DNA of 23,455 nt from JBHHYS01 sp046757645 (GCA_046757645.1 JBHHYS010000038.1:1-23455), one strand, 5' to 3'. Positions 1-10,356 are shown, counted from the stretch's first letter. A program made the numbers and translations. The notes: generated from the sequence alone by a model not told the origin.

Positions 1-1233
1 GTCTTTTTCGTCGATGGCCGCGCCCAAGGTGCGAATGGAGCCCAAGAAGAGTTCATGATTTTCTTGCGCCGCCTGCTTCAGCCGTTCGACGTACTGCTCC
101 AGGTCGTCGGCCATCAGGTTAAAGGTGTCCGCCAGCTCGCCGATTTCGGTGCGGCTGGGGAGATTCACCCGGCGAGAGAAGTCGCCCTTGGCAATCGCCC
201 GGGTAGTTTCCGCCAGCACCTGCAAGGGGGTGGTGAGGAGGCGGGCGGAGATGTAGCCCACCAGGGCGCTGAGCAGGAAAAGAGCCACAACCAGGAGCAG
301 GGCAAGGCGATGCATCTGATAGACGGCGAAGTAGGCCTGGTCCACCGGCTTCTGGGCGATGACCGCCCAGTCAAGATCCGGCACGGCCACCTGGGTGCCC
401 AACATCTGAAGCCGCTGGCCGTTCACCATCAGGTCAAAGGCCCGGGTGGCGCTGACCTGTTGAGTGCCGGCCAAGAAGTCCTGCACGATGGGAATCTGAC
501 TCATGTCCTGGCCGACGGTGTACTGGTCTCCGTTCGGGTGGATGATCAGCCGCCCGCTGCGGTTGACCACGTAGGTGACCAGGCCGCCGCGGCTGGAATC
601 GATGAGCCGCTGGCGCAAAAACTCCAGGCTGACCACGGTCGCGACCATGCCGCGAAACTCGTGGCCCGCCGTCAGCGGCCGCGCCATCACCATCACCGGG
701 GTGTCCTCGCCGTATTTGACCAGGAAGGCGCCGCTATGGAAGGCGTGGCCGAATTGCCCGGCTTGGAAGGCGTCGCTTAGACGCTGATTGATGAATTCAT
801 CCTGGCCCACCGCCGTCACCCCACCCTGCCGCCCGCGTTGCTCGGGGTTGACGATGGTGAGGAAGAGCACGTTCTCTGCCTTGCCCACGAAGCCGGCGAT
901 GGCGCGATCCAGGGTCTCGGCGTAGTTGGGGTCGGCCACGTCCTCAATCGCGCCGGTGGATTCGAGGAGCCGCACCAGACTGTCGATCTGCAGCTCCATG
1001 GTGCGCACGTAGAGCTGGGTCTCTTCCGCGATGCCGCCGGTTACGGTGGTTTGCAGAATCTGCTCGTTGGTCTCCAGCTTTTGGCGGCTGCTCGAACCCA
1101 CTTTCCAGCGGAAGACCAGCAGGGGAACAACGCTGAGCAGGAGAAGAACGATCAGGATGAGATAGAAGAGAGGAATACGGCGCGGCAACCGCCGCGTCAC
1201 CAGGCCCGTCAGTCGCGCCGAAAGTGTGCTCAT
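1..1233 (-). CDS. Membrane sensor protein, Cache-like plus HAMP, probable HD-GYP output domain (partial, runs off left edge)
   Basis: The reading frame is open from an ATG at 1233 to base 1, so 411 residues are visible and the C-terminus is missing. Residues 21-42 form a first membrane segment. A periplasmic region of about 260 residues, resembling a Cache-type ligand-binding domain, follows. A second membrane segment lies near 307-331, then a HAMP linker (about 328-381) containing TEIGELADTFNLMADDL. The last residues, LFLGSIRTLGAAIDEKD, match the helix that opens HD-GYP domains, which hydrolyse cyclic di-GMP, in many HAMP-HD-GYP proteins. The catalytic HD and GYP residues are outside the window, so the output domain is inferred. 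A histidine kinase or phosphatase is less likely from that tail. No clear Shine-Dalgarno precedes the ATG. A candidate promoter lies at 1302-1331, and the gene appears to be transcribed separately from thpR. Confidence 0.8.
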   Translation of the reverse strand, partial: MSTLSARLTGLVTRRLPRRIPLFYLILIVLLLLSVVPLLVFRWKVGSSSRQKLETNEQILQTTVTGGIAEETQLYVRTMELQIDSLVRLLESTGAIEDVADPNYAETLDRAIAGFVGKAENVLFLTIVNPEQRGRQGGVTAVGQDEFINQRLSDAFQAGQFGHAFHSGAFLVKYGEDTPVMVMARPLTAGHEFRGMVATVVSLEFLRQRLIDSSRGGLVTYVVNRSGRLIIHPNGDQYTVGQDMSQIPIVQDFLAGTQQVSATRAFDLMVNGQRLQMLGTQVAVPDLDWAVIAQKPVDQAYFAVYQMHRLALLLVVALFLLSALVGYISARLLTTPLQVLAETTRAIAKGDFSRRVNLPSRTEIGELADTFNLMADDLEQYVERLKQAAQENHELFLGSIRTLGAAIDEKD

Positions 1234-1301
1234 CAAGCCGGCGGGCGCAACCTCAAGTCGGCCCGAGGCCGGCTGCCCTCCCTACGCCCGAATTGAGGTG
1301 A

Positions 1302-1331
1302 ATTCTACCTGAAAAGCGATGCAGAACGCAA
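1302..1331 (-). promoter_or_regulatory. Candidate sigma-70-type promoter for the Cache-HAMP sensor gene
   Basis: On the minus strand a TTGCGT -35 (1326-1331) is followed by 18 bases and a TAGAAT -10 (1302-1307). The predicted transcript would start near 1295, leaving a leader of about 60 bases. It lies between the thpR stop and the sensor start, where a new promoter is expected. Matches are 4/6 and 5/6 by eye. Confidence 0.35.
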
Positions 1332-1397
1332 TGGCTGAATCGCCGCCGGGGGTGGGCCCGCTGCTGGCGGGCGGAACCGAATCACCGGGGCGGGAAC

Positions 1398-1955
1398 TCA
1401 GCCGCGCACAAAGGGAAACCCTTCCAGCTTGATGTACTCCGCTCCCCGGGACGACAGCTTGCTCTGGTAAAGGACAAACTCCTTCGCCTGCACGTGTCCG
1501 AAGTGGGTCGAGGGCAGAGCCGCCACCGCTTCCTGCAAGCGGGCCAGGCGATTCGTGCTCTTGAAGCGGCCCAGAGTCAGGTGGGGCACGTAGGCCCTGC
1601 TCTCCCGCTTGACCCCCAGAGGTTCCAGGGCGCTTTCCACCTGCACGGCCAGGTCGGCCAGGTTCTCGCTGGCTTCCACCCCCACCCAGCAAACCCGCGG
1701 GCGGCGTTCGTTCGGGAAGTAGCCCAGGCCCCGAACCTCCAGGTCCACCGGCCGGCGACTGGTGACGGGCCCCAGTGCCGCTCGGATGGCGGGGAGCTTT
1801 TCGGCGGGCACCTCCCCGATGAACTTGAGCGTCAGGTGCATGCCCTCTGGACCCACCCAGCGCACATCCGCCCCGGCGGGCTGGAGTTGAGCGAGTAAGT
1901 CTTGAAGGGCGGCGCGCACCCCCTGGGTCAAATCCAGCGCCACAAACAGGCGCAT
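1398..1955 (-). CDS. thpR: RNA 2',3'-cyclic phosphodiesterase (LigT/ThpR, 2H phosphoesterase)
   Basis: The 185-residue protein has the two HxTx signatures of the 2H phosphoesterase superfamily: H40-L-T42 in MHLTLKFIGEV and H125-L-T127 in PHLTLGRFK. The N-terminus MRLFVALDL is typical of bacterial LigT/ThpR, and the length matches the family (about 175-190). Family members open 2',3'-cyclic phosphate ends of RNA in the cytoplasm. The physiological substrate is poorly known, and in vitro RNA ligation has been reported for the E. coli enzyme. It is the last gene of the yacG-pgpA-NHL-cinA-thpR run, starting only 4 bases after the cinA stop, so translation is probably coupled. No membrane or signal segment is seen. 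Confidence 0.92.
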   Translation of the reverse strand: MRLFVALDLTQGVRAALQDLLAQLQPAGADVRWVGPEGMHLTLKFIGEVPAEKLPAIRAALGPVTSRRPVDLEVRGLGYFPNERRPRVCWVGVEASENLADLAVQVESALEPLGVKRESRAYVPHLTLGRFKSTNRLARLQEAVAALPSTHFGHVQAKEFVLYQSKLSSRGAEYIKLEGFPFVRG

Positions 1956-1959
1956 GGGG

Positions 1960-3198
1960 TCACTTCAGGAGCTGGCGCCGCACCAGGTCGAGCGCCGCCT
2001 GCGCGGCCTGCCAGCGGATGCGTTCCCGGTCGCCCAGGAAGCGATGCTTCTCATTCTTCGCCCGCCGGCTGTCGGCCAGGGCAAGGAAGACGGTGCCCAC
2101 CGGTTTGTCCGGTGCGCCGCCCTCGGGGCCGGCAATGCCGGTCACTCCCAGGCCCAGAACCGCCCGGGCTCGGCGACGCACTCCTTTGGCCAGCGCGTCC
2201 GCCACTTCCGGCGAAACCGCGCCTTTGCGACGCAGGAGCTGTTCGGACACATGGAGGAGTTGCGCCTTCAACCGGTCCGAGTAGCACACCACCCCGCCGA
2301 GAAAATAGTGCGAGCTCCCGGGCACGGTGGTCAGCCGCTGGGCCACCAACCCCCCGGTGCAGCTTTCCGCCACTGCCAGGGTGGCGCCGCGCATCATCAG
2401 CGAAAGCCCAACCACCTGCTCGAGGTTTTCCGGGCCGCGGCTGAAGATGGAGTTGCCCAGCGCGGCTTCGAGGCGCTCGCCCAGCTCTTCCACGCGGCGC
2501 AAGGCTGCCCCGGCGTCGCTGCCGGTGGCGCGCAGGTGAATCTCAATTTGTCCGGGGGAGGCTAGCATGGTGGTCGTCGGGTTGCGGGACTCGCGATAGA
2601 TGGGGGCGATGCGTTCCTCCACTTCCGATTCCGCCAACCCCACCACCTTGAGCACCTTGCTGGCAAAGGCCTGTTTGGGGAGGCGGGGGCGCAATCGCGG
2701 CAGGCAGTATTCCTCAAACATCGGCTTCAGTTCCGGGGGTGGGCCGGGGAGCAACAGCACGATTTTTTCCTCTTCCGTAGTCAGCCACAGCCCCGGGGCG
2801 GTGCCGTTGTCGTTGGGCAGCCACTCGGCGCCCTCAGGCACCAGGGCCTGGCGGAGGTTCACCGCAGGCATTTTCTTGCCCCGCGCCCGGAAACGCGCCT
2901 CCATCAGCGCCACCACCTCGTGCTTGCGTTCCAGCTTGCGCCCCAGCAGTTCCGCCACCGCTTCGCGGGTGCGATCGTCTTCGGTGGGCCCCAGCCCCCC
3001 GACGCCGATGACCAGCTCGGCTCGTTTCAGGGCATCGCTGAAGGCGAGCTTTAAGCGTTGGGGGTCGTCCCCCACCACCGTCTTTTGCACCACGGGAATG
3101 CCCAGGCGCTCGAGCTGCTCGGTCAAATAAAGCGAGTTGGTGTCCAGGCGGAAGGGAGTGAGGAGCTCGGAGCCAACGGCGATGATTTCGGCCTTCAT
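1960..3198 (-). CDS. cinA: CinA family protein (molybdopterin-binding-like domain plus NMN deamidase domain)
   Basis: This is a full-length two-domain CinA of 412 residues. The N-terminal half (about 1-170) is the MoCF-like fold with GGLGPTEDD at 67-75. The C-terminal half holds the amidase signature AESCTGG at 277-283, followed by the VPGSSHYFLGGVVCYS segment. C-terminal CinA domains convert nicotinamide mononucleotide to nicotinic acid mononucleotide, and the N-terminal domain has been linked to ADP-ribose pyrophosphatase activity in some species. The old name 'competence/damage-inducible' need not apply here, since no recA or competence gene is nearby. It starts 6 bases after the stop of the NHL gene, and thpR follows 4 bases downstream, so co-transcription is very likely. 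Confidence 0.95.
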   Translation of the reverse strand: MKAEIIAVGSELLTPFRLDTNSLYLTEQLERLGIPVVQKTVVGDDPQRLKLAFSDALKRAELVIGVGGLGPTEDDRTREAVAELLGRKLERKHEVVALMEARFRARGKKMPAVNLRQALVPEGAEWLPNDNGTAPGLWLTTEEEKIVLLLPGPPPELKPMFEEYCLPRLRPRLPKQAFASKVLKVVGLAESEVEERIAPIYRESRNPTTTMLASPGQIEIHLRATGSDAGAALRRVEELGERLEAALGNSIFSRGPENLEQVVGLSLMMRGATLAVAESCTGGLVAQRLTTVPGSSHYFLGGVVCYSDRLKAQLLHVSEQLLRRKGAVSPEVADALAKGVRRRARAVLGLGVTGIAGPEGGAPDKPVGTVFLALADSRRAKNEKHRFLGDRERIRWQAAQAALDLVRRQLLK

Positions 3199-3204
3199 AA
3201 GCGT

Positions 3205-4239
3205 TTAGGCCGGCCCGGGCAGACCGGCGACCGGCCAGTTGAGGTGATAGAGGGCGTCGGTGGTCGCCAGGATGAGACCCCCGGGCGGGCTCGGGGGAAA
3301 GGCCAGCCCCACCAGATCGGGGCCGGAGACGACGAGTTCGGGCTCGGCCGACGGGGTGAAGCGCACGATGCCGCGGCGTCCCCCAACCGAGGCCACCACG
3401 TAGAGGTTGCCGGCGGCGTCGAAAGCCAGCCCTTGCGGCCGCCCCAGGCCCCGGTAGAAGACGGCTACGTGTCCGGTGTCGGAAATTCGGTAGACAGCGT
3501 CGTGGCTGGAGGTGGTGGGCCCGGTGACATAGAGACGGTGGTCGGGCCCGAAGGCCAGGTGGTAAGCGGCCACGCTGGGTTCGAGCGTGGCAAAGACAAA
3601 GATCTGCCGGTCGCGGCTCACCTTGAAGATGGTTCCGCTGCGGTCGCCCACGTAGAGGTTATCTTCGGCGTCGAAGACAATGCCGGTGGCCACCCCCATC
3701 CCTTCCACGTAGCGACGCTTGCGGGAATCGGGCGTAACCTGATAGACGGCGCCTTCGAAGCGGCTGGAAACGTAGAGCGTCCCGCCCGAATCGAACCCCA
3801 AGCCGGTGGCGTTCATCAGGTCCGACAGGAAGGGCTTGACCGTGTACTGGGGGTCGAGCTTGTAGAGGGAGATGGGCACCTTCTGGCCCCGGCGCCCGCT
3901 GAAGGTGACGTAGATGCTGCCCTCCGCGTCCACCGCGGGGTTGGCCACCGCGTGAAGGTTGTCGGCAATCGGCACCCCAACCGCGACCCCCACCGGGGGG
4001 CTCTCGCCGGCCGCGGTGCGCACACGCGCGGACCCGCTGACCGCACCCTTCGGCACGGTGGCCACCAGGAAGTCCTCGGCCGAAATCAGCACGCTGGCTT
4101 CTTTCTCCCCGAACTGCACCTGGGGGGGACGATTGTTGTGGCTGGCAAAACCCTGGCCATGGATCACAACCTCGCCCCCGGCAATCGCCGCGGCGGGCGT
4201 TACGCGGTCAATCTGCGGTTTGGGCTTCACCTCAGCCAT
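3205..4239 (-). CDS. IPT/TIG domain plus NHL-type beta-propeller protein
   Basis: I chose the ATG at 4239 (MAEVKPKPQIDRVTP), giving 344 residues. It overlaps the end of pgpA by 13 bases, and the longer open frame upstream is only a shadow of pgpA. Residues about 9-88 form an IPT/TIG immunoglobulin-like domain (AIAGGEVVIHGQGF). From about 95 to 335 there are repeated strands of the type GLGFDSGGTLYVSSR, IVFDAEDNLYVGDR and GLAFDAAGNLYVVAS, characteristic of NHL/SMP-30-like propellers. Such proteins usually mediate binding. No catalytic residues can be assigned. No signal peptide is visible, which is unusual because similar propellers are often secreted. It sits inside a tightly packed run with pgpA and cinA. 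Its function is unknown. Confidence 0.85.
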   Translation of the reverse strand: MAEVKPKPQIDRVTPAAAIAGGEVVIHGQGFASHNNRPPQVQFGEKEASVLISAEDFLVATVPKGAVSGSARVRTAAGESPPVGVAVGVPIADNLHAVANPAVDAEGSIYVTFSGRRGQKVPISLYKLDPQYTVKPFLSDLMNATGLGFDSGGTLYVSSRFEGAVYQVTPDSRKRRYVEGMGVATGIVFDAEDNLYVGDRSGTIFKVSRDRQIFVFATLEPSVAAYHLAFGPDHRLYVTGPTTSSHDAVYRISDTGHVAVFYRGLGRPQGLAFDAAGNLYVVASVGGRRGIVRFTPSAEPELVVSGPDLVGLAFPPSPPGGLILATTDALYHLNWPVAGLPGPA

Positions 4240-4868
4240 CCCGTCCAGGCCAGCAGCACGAGGCCCACGGCCGCGTAGATGCCGGCCAGCACGTCGTCCA
4301 GCAGCACGCCAGCCGCGCCCCGCAAGCGCTCGCTTCGGCGAATGGGAAAGGGCTTCAGCACGTCGAGGGCACGAAAGAGTATAAATCCCGCCAGCAGATA
4401 TTTCCACGCCGCTCCGGGGGTCGCGGCCGGCCGCCCCAGACCGCCCGCCACCACCACCATCCCGGCGTAGGCGACCCACTGGCCAAGAATCTCGTCGATG
4501 ACAATCGGCTGGGGGTCGGGACCCTCCCACTGCGGCAGGGCCTGCTCGGTGCTCCAGTACCCCACCAACCCCAGCCCGGCCAGCCCGAAGAGATAGGCGA
4601 ATTGAAGCGCCGTGCCTTCCAGCCCGTAGATCAGCAGCGCAAAGAGGAGGGCCGAGGCCAGCGAGGCCGCTGTGCCCGGAGCCACCGGCACATAGCCGAG
4701 GCCGAACCCGGTGGCGAGCACCAAGCCGGGACGGCGGGGAGCCGGCCCGGGCCGGGTGGGCTCCGTTCGGCCCCGACCACGAAGTTCGGCCTGTCCAGCG
4801 GATCGACCCGAGCGCTGGTCAGCGCCGAAGGGGGCGCGGGCGTCAGGAGCCGGAGTGATCTTCGTCAT
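4227..4868 (-). CDS. pgpA: Phosphatidylglycerophosphatase A
   Basis: PgpA removes phosphate from phosphatidylglycerol phosphate to give phosphatidylglycerol at the inner membrane. The family blocks are present: ATGFGLGYVPVAPGTAAS near residues 52-69, PIVIDEILGQWVAYAG, and LLDDVLAGIYAAV near the C-terminus, with hydrophobic stretches between. The protein is 213 residues, somewhat longer than usual because about 45 residues rich in Arg, Pro and Ala precede the first conserved block. The assigned ATG overlaps yacG by 26 bases. A later start, such as the GTG just before LATGFG, is possible, so the N-terminus is uncertain. Its stop overlaps the start of the IPT/NHL gene, so translation is probably coupled. 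Confidence 0.92.
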   Translation of the reverse strand: MTKITPAPDARAPFGADQRSGRSAGQAELRGRGRTEPTRPGPAPRRPGLVLATGFGLGYVPVAPGTAASLASALLFALLIYGLEGTALQFAYLFGLAGLGLVGYWSTEQALPQWEGPDPQPIVIDEILGQWVAYAGMVVVAGGLGRPAATPGAAWKYLLAGFILFRALDVLKPFPIRRSERLRGAAGVLLDDVLAGIYAAVGLVLLAWTGWLR

Positions 4869-5043
4869 GGAGAGGGACCGGCAGTTCTGGCTCGGTTTCC
4901 CCCGGGGCGGGTTCGCTGATCCGGTAGTCGGCAGCCGCCCAGTGACCCAGGTCGATCAGGCGGCAGCGGGCGCAACAAAAAGGGAAGTCGGCATCGGTGG
5001 TGGAATCGGTGGGTCGGCGGCAAATGGGACAGTGCCACTTCAT
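4843..5043 (-). CDS. yacG: YacG family zinc-binding protein (DNA gyrase inhibitor)
   Basis: This small 66-residue protein has the YacG zinc-finger arrangement: CPIC at residues 5-8, then FCCARC, so Cys5, Cys8, Cys23 and Cys27 are the likely ligands. RLIDLGHWAAADYRI follows, a highly conserved segment of the family. The C-terminal tail is acidic and proline-rich. E. coli YacG binds GyrB and inhibits gyrase, but whether it does so here cannot be read from sequence. Length fits the family (about 60-70). It is the first gene of the run that continues through pgpA, the NHL gene, cinA and thpR, and overlaps pgpA by 26 bases. The terminator-like hairpin at 5082-5117 separates it from the transglutaminase gene upstream. 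Confidence 0.9.
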   Translation of the reverse strand: MKWHCPICRRPTDSTTDADFPFCCARCRLIDLGHWAAADYRISEPAPGETEPELPVPLHDEDHSGS

Positions 5044-5081
5044 TTCAGTGAGCCCCGGGGTCCCGGCGATCTCTTTTGATC

Positions 5082-5117
5082 ACAAAAACAAGCGCGCTCC
5101 AGGAGCGCGTTTTCTGA
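5082..5117 (-). terminator. Rho-independent terminator-like hairpin between the transglutaminase gene and yacG
   Basis: Two perfect 8-base arms (CGCGCTCC at 5093-5100, GGAGCGCG at 5102-5109) are flanked on the minus strand by CTTGTTTTTGTG and on the plus strand by TTTTCTGATTTTA. All neighbouring genes run on the minus strand, so its likely job is to end the transglutaminase transcript. The T-run on the other side means it could also stop antisense transcription. Confidence 0.65.
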
Positions 5118-5234
5118 TTTTAGCACAAATCACCGCGGCTTGCAGGGAGTGCGCGCCCCGCGGCATCCCACTCCTCTCCCGGTGGCGGAGACATTCCTGC
5201 TCGCCCTGAGCTTACCCCGAGTTCCGTCGCGGGG

Positions 5235-5258
5235 CTTGTCCCGCGCGCAGTCGAGGGA
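5235..5258 (+). repeat. Degenerate copy of the dispersed CTTGTCCTGAGCGAAGTCGAAGGA-type repeat
   Basis: The stretch CTTGTCCCGCGCGCAGTCGA and the following GGGA lies just downstream of the transglutaminase stop. It matches the copy at 11288-11311 over most of its length. Further fragments with GGAGTCGAAGGG follow at about 5259-5272. It is noncoding here, in the 5044-5277 intergenic stretch that also contains the terminator-like hairpin. Confidence 0.55.
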
Positions 5259-5277
5259 CGGAGTCGAAGGGTGTGCG

Positions 5278-7467
<2,190 letters not shown>

Positions 7468-7573
7468 TACGAATCCTTAAAGCTATTCTAGGTATCGCCC
7501 CCGGCAAAAACCAGCCAGCCCGGGCGGCGGCCAGCTCCCGCAGCGTGGCCGATGCGGGAGTCCCCGGCGTGGC

Positions 7574-8608
7574 TTAACCCGCCAGGGTGGCAGCAATCTT
7601 CCGCGTGGCCGCACCCACGGCCAAGCGGTCCATTTGCTCGGGGCGCACCCAGCGAATTCTTCCTCCCAACCCGCTCACACCGTTCCTGCCGGTGTGAGCT
7701 TCGTAGATTTGCAGGATCAAGTCGCGCATCGTGGTCTCGTGAGTCAAACGGGCCACCGGCCGGGCGGCGTTGACGCCCAGGGCACGGGTCAAATTGTGCG
7801 GGCTTTTCTCCCGTGTGTAGGGGAAATGCCACAACCCCGAAAACAGCCCGCGAGGTTCGCGCATCACCAGCAGGCGACGCCGGCGCCGCACCACCAACAC
7901 GCACAGTGTCAGCCGTGGGCGCGGGGGTTTCGGGCGCCGGCGGGGAATCCGCCGCTCCAGGCCGGCCTGCCGCGCCGCGCAGATTGCCTCCAGTGGACAA
8001 ACCCGGCAGCGGGGAATGCGCGGCAAGCAAATCGTTGAGCCCAGCTCCATCAGTGCTTGGTTGAAGTCGCCCGGGCGCCGCCGCGCCACCAACCGGTCCG
8101 CCAGCGGCTGCCAGGCGCCGCGGTCGGAAACGTCAGCGCGGCTCAGCCGAAACAACCGTGCCAGTACCCGAGGCACGTTGCCGTCCACGACCGCCAGCGG
8201 CTTCCGGTAGGCGATGCTGAGCACGGCTCGGGCCACGTAGGGCCCCACGCCGGGCAGGGCGAGCGCCGCCGCGAGCGAGGAAGGGAATTGCCCGCCGTGC
8301 TCGCGGGTGATCTTTTTCGCTGCTTGGTGCAGATGGCGTGCGCGCTGGTAGTAGCCCAGTCCGGCCCAGAGCCGCAGCACCTGTTCGAGCCGCCCCCGGG
8401 CCAGCTTCTGCACGGTGGGAAAGGCGCGCAGGAAGCGGCGGTAGTAGGGAATCGCCACCGGCACCCGCGTCTGCTGCAGCATGATTTCGGCCAGCCAGAC
8501 GCGGTAGGAATGGCGTCGGCCTCGCCAGGGCAGCGTGCGCTGGTTTCGGTCGAACCAGCGCAACAAACGCTTCTGGAGCGTTCCGGTGGGCGGACGCTGC
8601 TGCAACAT
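7574..8608 (-). CDS. mutY: A/G-specific adenine DNA glycosylase MutY
   Basis: MutY removes adenine mispaired with 8-oxoguanine. The 344-residue protein has the family N-terminus RTLPWRG, the catalytic Glu41 in LAEIMLQQTRV, the helix-hairpin-helix ALPGVGPYVARAVLS and catalytic Asp142 in AVVDGNVPRVLARL. The 4Fe-4S ligands are Cys194, Cys201, Cys204 and Cys210 with spacing 6-2-5, as in the family. The C-terminal part (about 230-344) corresponds to the NUDIX-like 8-oxoG recognition domain. It begins 5 bases after the small upstream gene. A gap of 106 bases separates it from the transglutaminase gene. Its placement between DUF58 and transglutaminase genes is unrelated to its function and may reflect local rearrangement. 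Confidence 0.95.
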   Translation of the reverse strand: MLQQRPPTGTLQKRLLRWFDRNQRTLPWRGRRHSYRVWLAEIMLQQTRVPVAIPYYRRFLRAFPTVQKLARGRLEQVLRLWAGLGYYQRARHLHQAAKKITREHGGQFPSSLAAALALPGVGPYVARAVLSIAYRKPLAVVDGNVPRVLARLFRLSRADVSDRGAWQPLADRLVARRRPGDFNQALMELGSTICLPRIPRCRVCPLEAICAARQAGLERRIPRRRPKPPRPRLTLCVLVVRRRRRLLVMREPRGLFSGLWHFPYTREKSPHNLTRALGVNAARPVARLTHETTMRDLILQIYEAHTGRNGVSGLGGRIRWVRPEQMDRLAVGAATRKIAATLAG

Positions 8609-8613
8609 TTCAG

Positions 8614-8835
8614 TCAGAGCTTCTCGATGCGCATCACGGTGTTGGCGATTTTTTCCACCAGTACCCGGTCGCCTGCCTGGATGGTGGGATAGACCATCTC
8701 ACCCTGCACCCGAGCCAGTTGGGGGCGGGCATCGAGTTCTTCCGTGTACTTGTAGTACACATCAAAAAAGGGCAGCCCGTGGATGCTCAGAGCGCGCAGG
8801 TGTTCGATCACCGCTTCCTTCCGCGAATAGAGCAT
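8614..8835 (-). CDS. Small uncharacterised protein (73 aa) between DUF58 and mutY
   Basis: I do not recognise this family. The ORF lies 33 bases after the DUF58 stop and ends 5 bases before mutY, in the same direction, so it is probably translated as part of the operon. The sequence has a basic start (MLYSRKEAVIEHLRAL), no membrane helix and no cysteines. Its C-terminal part reads GEMVYPTIQAGDRVLVEK. This resembles the strand around the active-site serine of S26 signal peptidases and S24 LexA-like peptidases (G-x-S-M-x-P-T-hydrophobic-x-x-G-D), but the serine is missing and nothing else of those families is present. Coding status rests on position and on the absence of a better frame. Confidence 0.6.
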   Translation of the reverse strand: MLYSRKEAVIEHLRALSIHGLPFFDVYYKYTEELDARPQLARVQGEMVYPTIQAGDRVLVEKIANTVMRIEKL

Positions 8836-8868
8836 CGCTGCCTTCCTACCTGTCCCTCGGCACCTGCC

Positions 8869-10341
8869 TCAGAGCGACTGCATAAAGACGAAATACGAGC
8901 AGCTCCACAGCCCGGTGGGGATGGAGCCGCGCTCCCGGGCGGTGAGAACGATCTTGAAGGTATTCGTCTCCCGGCCCAGCCACTCGAGGAAGTCATCGTC
9001 GCTCGCCCGCCGGGGCTCGATTAACGCCAGATGATAAAGCACGTCGTAAATGATGTCGCTCGCCCTGGCGACCCCCGTCTCCCACGCCGGGCTGCGAAAC
9101 TTGAGTTGCGCGTCGATCTCGTAGAAGTGCCAGGCCAGGCAGGCACAGAAATTGACCCCCCGCTCGAACCACTCCTCCCCGCTGGCCCCGAGCGCGTCCC
9201 GAGCGGGGTCGAGGGGCGCCGCCGAGCGACGTTCTTCAACCGGGACCTTCCCGGGGGCTTCCGGGGGCAGGACAGGGTCAAACACCAGTTCCACCCGGCG
9301 CTCATCTTCGCGGGTAAACTCCCGCACCTGCAATCGCTGCGCCTTGGCCGTGGCTTTCCAATCCACGTAGCGGGCGCTGTCGCTGGGCTGGTGGTCGCGA
9401 ATGGAGTAGAGGTCGTGTCCCCGCCCCTTGAAGTAGCTTTCCATCTCCCCGCTGATCAGCGGCAGGATTTCGTAAAACTCTTCGGTGGGCTCGACCGGCG
9501 GATAGACTACCACCTCGCTGCCGGCACGGAGTTGGCGGGTTTTGAGAAGGAAACCGAAGGGAAACTTGCTGCATACCCGGAAGACGTCCTGGGCGTAGCG
9601 GCCGCGGCGGGGAAAGGTCAACTCCACCGGCTGGGTCGCCGGCCGGTGGTGGGGAATGTAGGGGAAGTACACCGGCTCGCGCAGCACCCGGCGATCGGAC
9701 CCCGTGCCGGCGACGGAGGCGGCCGGCTTCGCTGGCGAGGCTCGCGCCTTGCCGGTGGCCGCGGCCCCGCCGCTCACTGTGAGGGAGAAGGAAGGGAGTG
9801 TCCTCTTCTGGTTCTCCAGCGTGAGCGAGGCCAGCATCGGCTGCCGGGCAAAAACGTGGTCGGGCAGCTCCAGCTTCAGGCCGATTCCCGTCAGCACCAT
9901 GCGCGAGACCACTCCCGAGACCAGAATCCCCGCCAGCAGGCTGGAGAGGATGATAAACAGCAGGTTGTTGCCGGTGTTCAGCGCGGCCAGGATGAGGATG
10001 AAAACCCCAAGCAGATAGACCCCGCCTTCCTTGGTGAGCTTGTAGTCCACCTGGTAGAAGAGCCAGCGCAGGGGTGTGCCCCGCGCCATCCTCGGCACCA
10101 GCTTCACCCCCACGAAGAAGGTGAGGGCGAGTGCCAGAGTGTGGAAGAGTGCCATCAACTGTTTATTTCCGCGCTCGAGGGCCACCGCGCCGTTCAGCGC
10201 CAGCACCAGGGCGACCCCCAGCAGCAGCAGAGCCAGAAAGAAGTTCTTCGCCCCGCTCCAATCTTTTTTCTCCTCCAAACGCTCCAGCCAGGGGCGCAAA
10301 GAGGGATGGCGTCGCGCGAGTTTTTTCAACCGGGGGCGCAT
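8869..10341 (-). CDS. DUF58 domain-containing membrane protein
   Basis: The 490-residue protein has hydrophobic helices around 32-51, 66-82, 108-122 and 127-147, then a soluble region. The DUF58 hallmark lies at about 309-345: GRGHDLYSIRDHQPSDSARY, followed by VDWKATAK and VREFTREDERRVELVFD. DUF58 proteins are predicted partners of MoxR ATPases, often with a von Willebrand-like fold, and are encoded next to them, as here. An Ala/Pro/Gly-rich loop at about 190-215 looks like a flexible insertion. The gene starts 15 bases after the moxR stop, so both belong to one transcript. The biochemical role is unknown. Links to envelope biogenesis or complex assembly come from related systems only. Confidence 0.92.
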   Translation of the reverse strand: MRPRLKKLARRHPSLRPWLERLEEKKDWSGAKNFFLALLLLGVALVLALNGAVALERGNKQLMALFHTLALALTFFVGVKLVPRMARGTPLRWLFYQVDYKLTKEGGVYLLGVFILILAALNTGNNLLFIILSSLLAGILVSGVVSRMVLTGIGLKLELPDHVFARQPMLASLTLENQKRTLPSFSLTVSGGAAATGKARASPAKPAASVAGTGSDRRVLREPVYFPYIPHHRPATQPVELTFPRRGRYAQDVFRVCSKFPFGFLLKTRQLRAGSEVVVYPPVEPTEEFYEILPLISGEMESYFKGRGHDLYSIRDHQPSDSARYVDWKATAKAQRLQVREFTREDERRVELVFDPVLPPEAPGKVPVEERRSAAPLDPARDALGASGEEWFERGVNFCACLAWHFYEIDAQLKFRSPAWETGVARASDIIYDVLYHLALIEPRRASDDDFLEWLGRETNTFKIVLTARERGSIPTGLWSCSYFVFMQSL

Positions 10342-10356
10342 ACGGCTGTTCGCTCG

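Noticed and set aside
1356..1372. Terminator after thpR (GCCCGC/GCGGGC hairpin)
   Set aside because: Only a 6-base stem and no T-run on the minus strand, so it is not convincing.
3058..4278. A 406-codon plus-strand frame opposite the NHL gene
   Set aside because: The minus strand encodes regular propeller repeats. The plus frame is a shadow.
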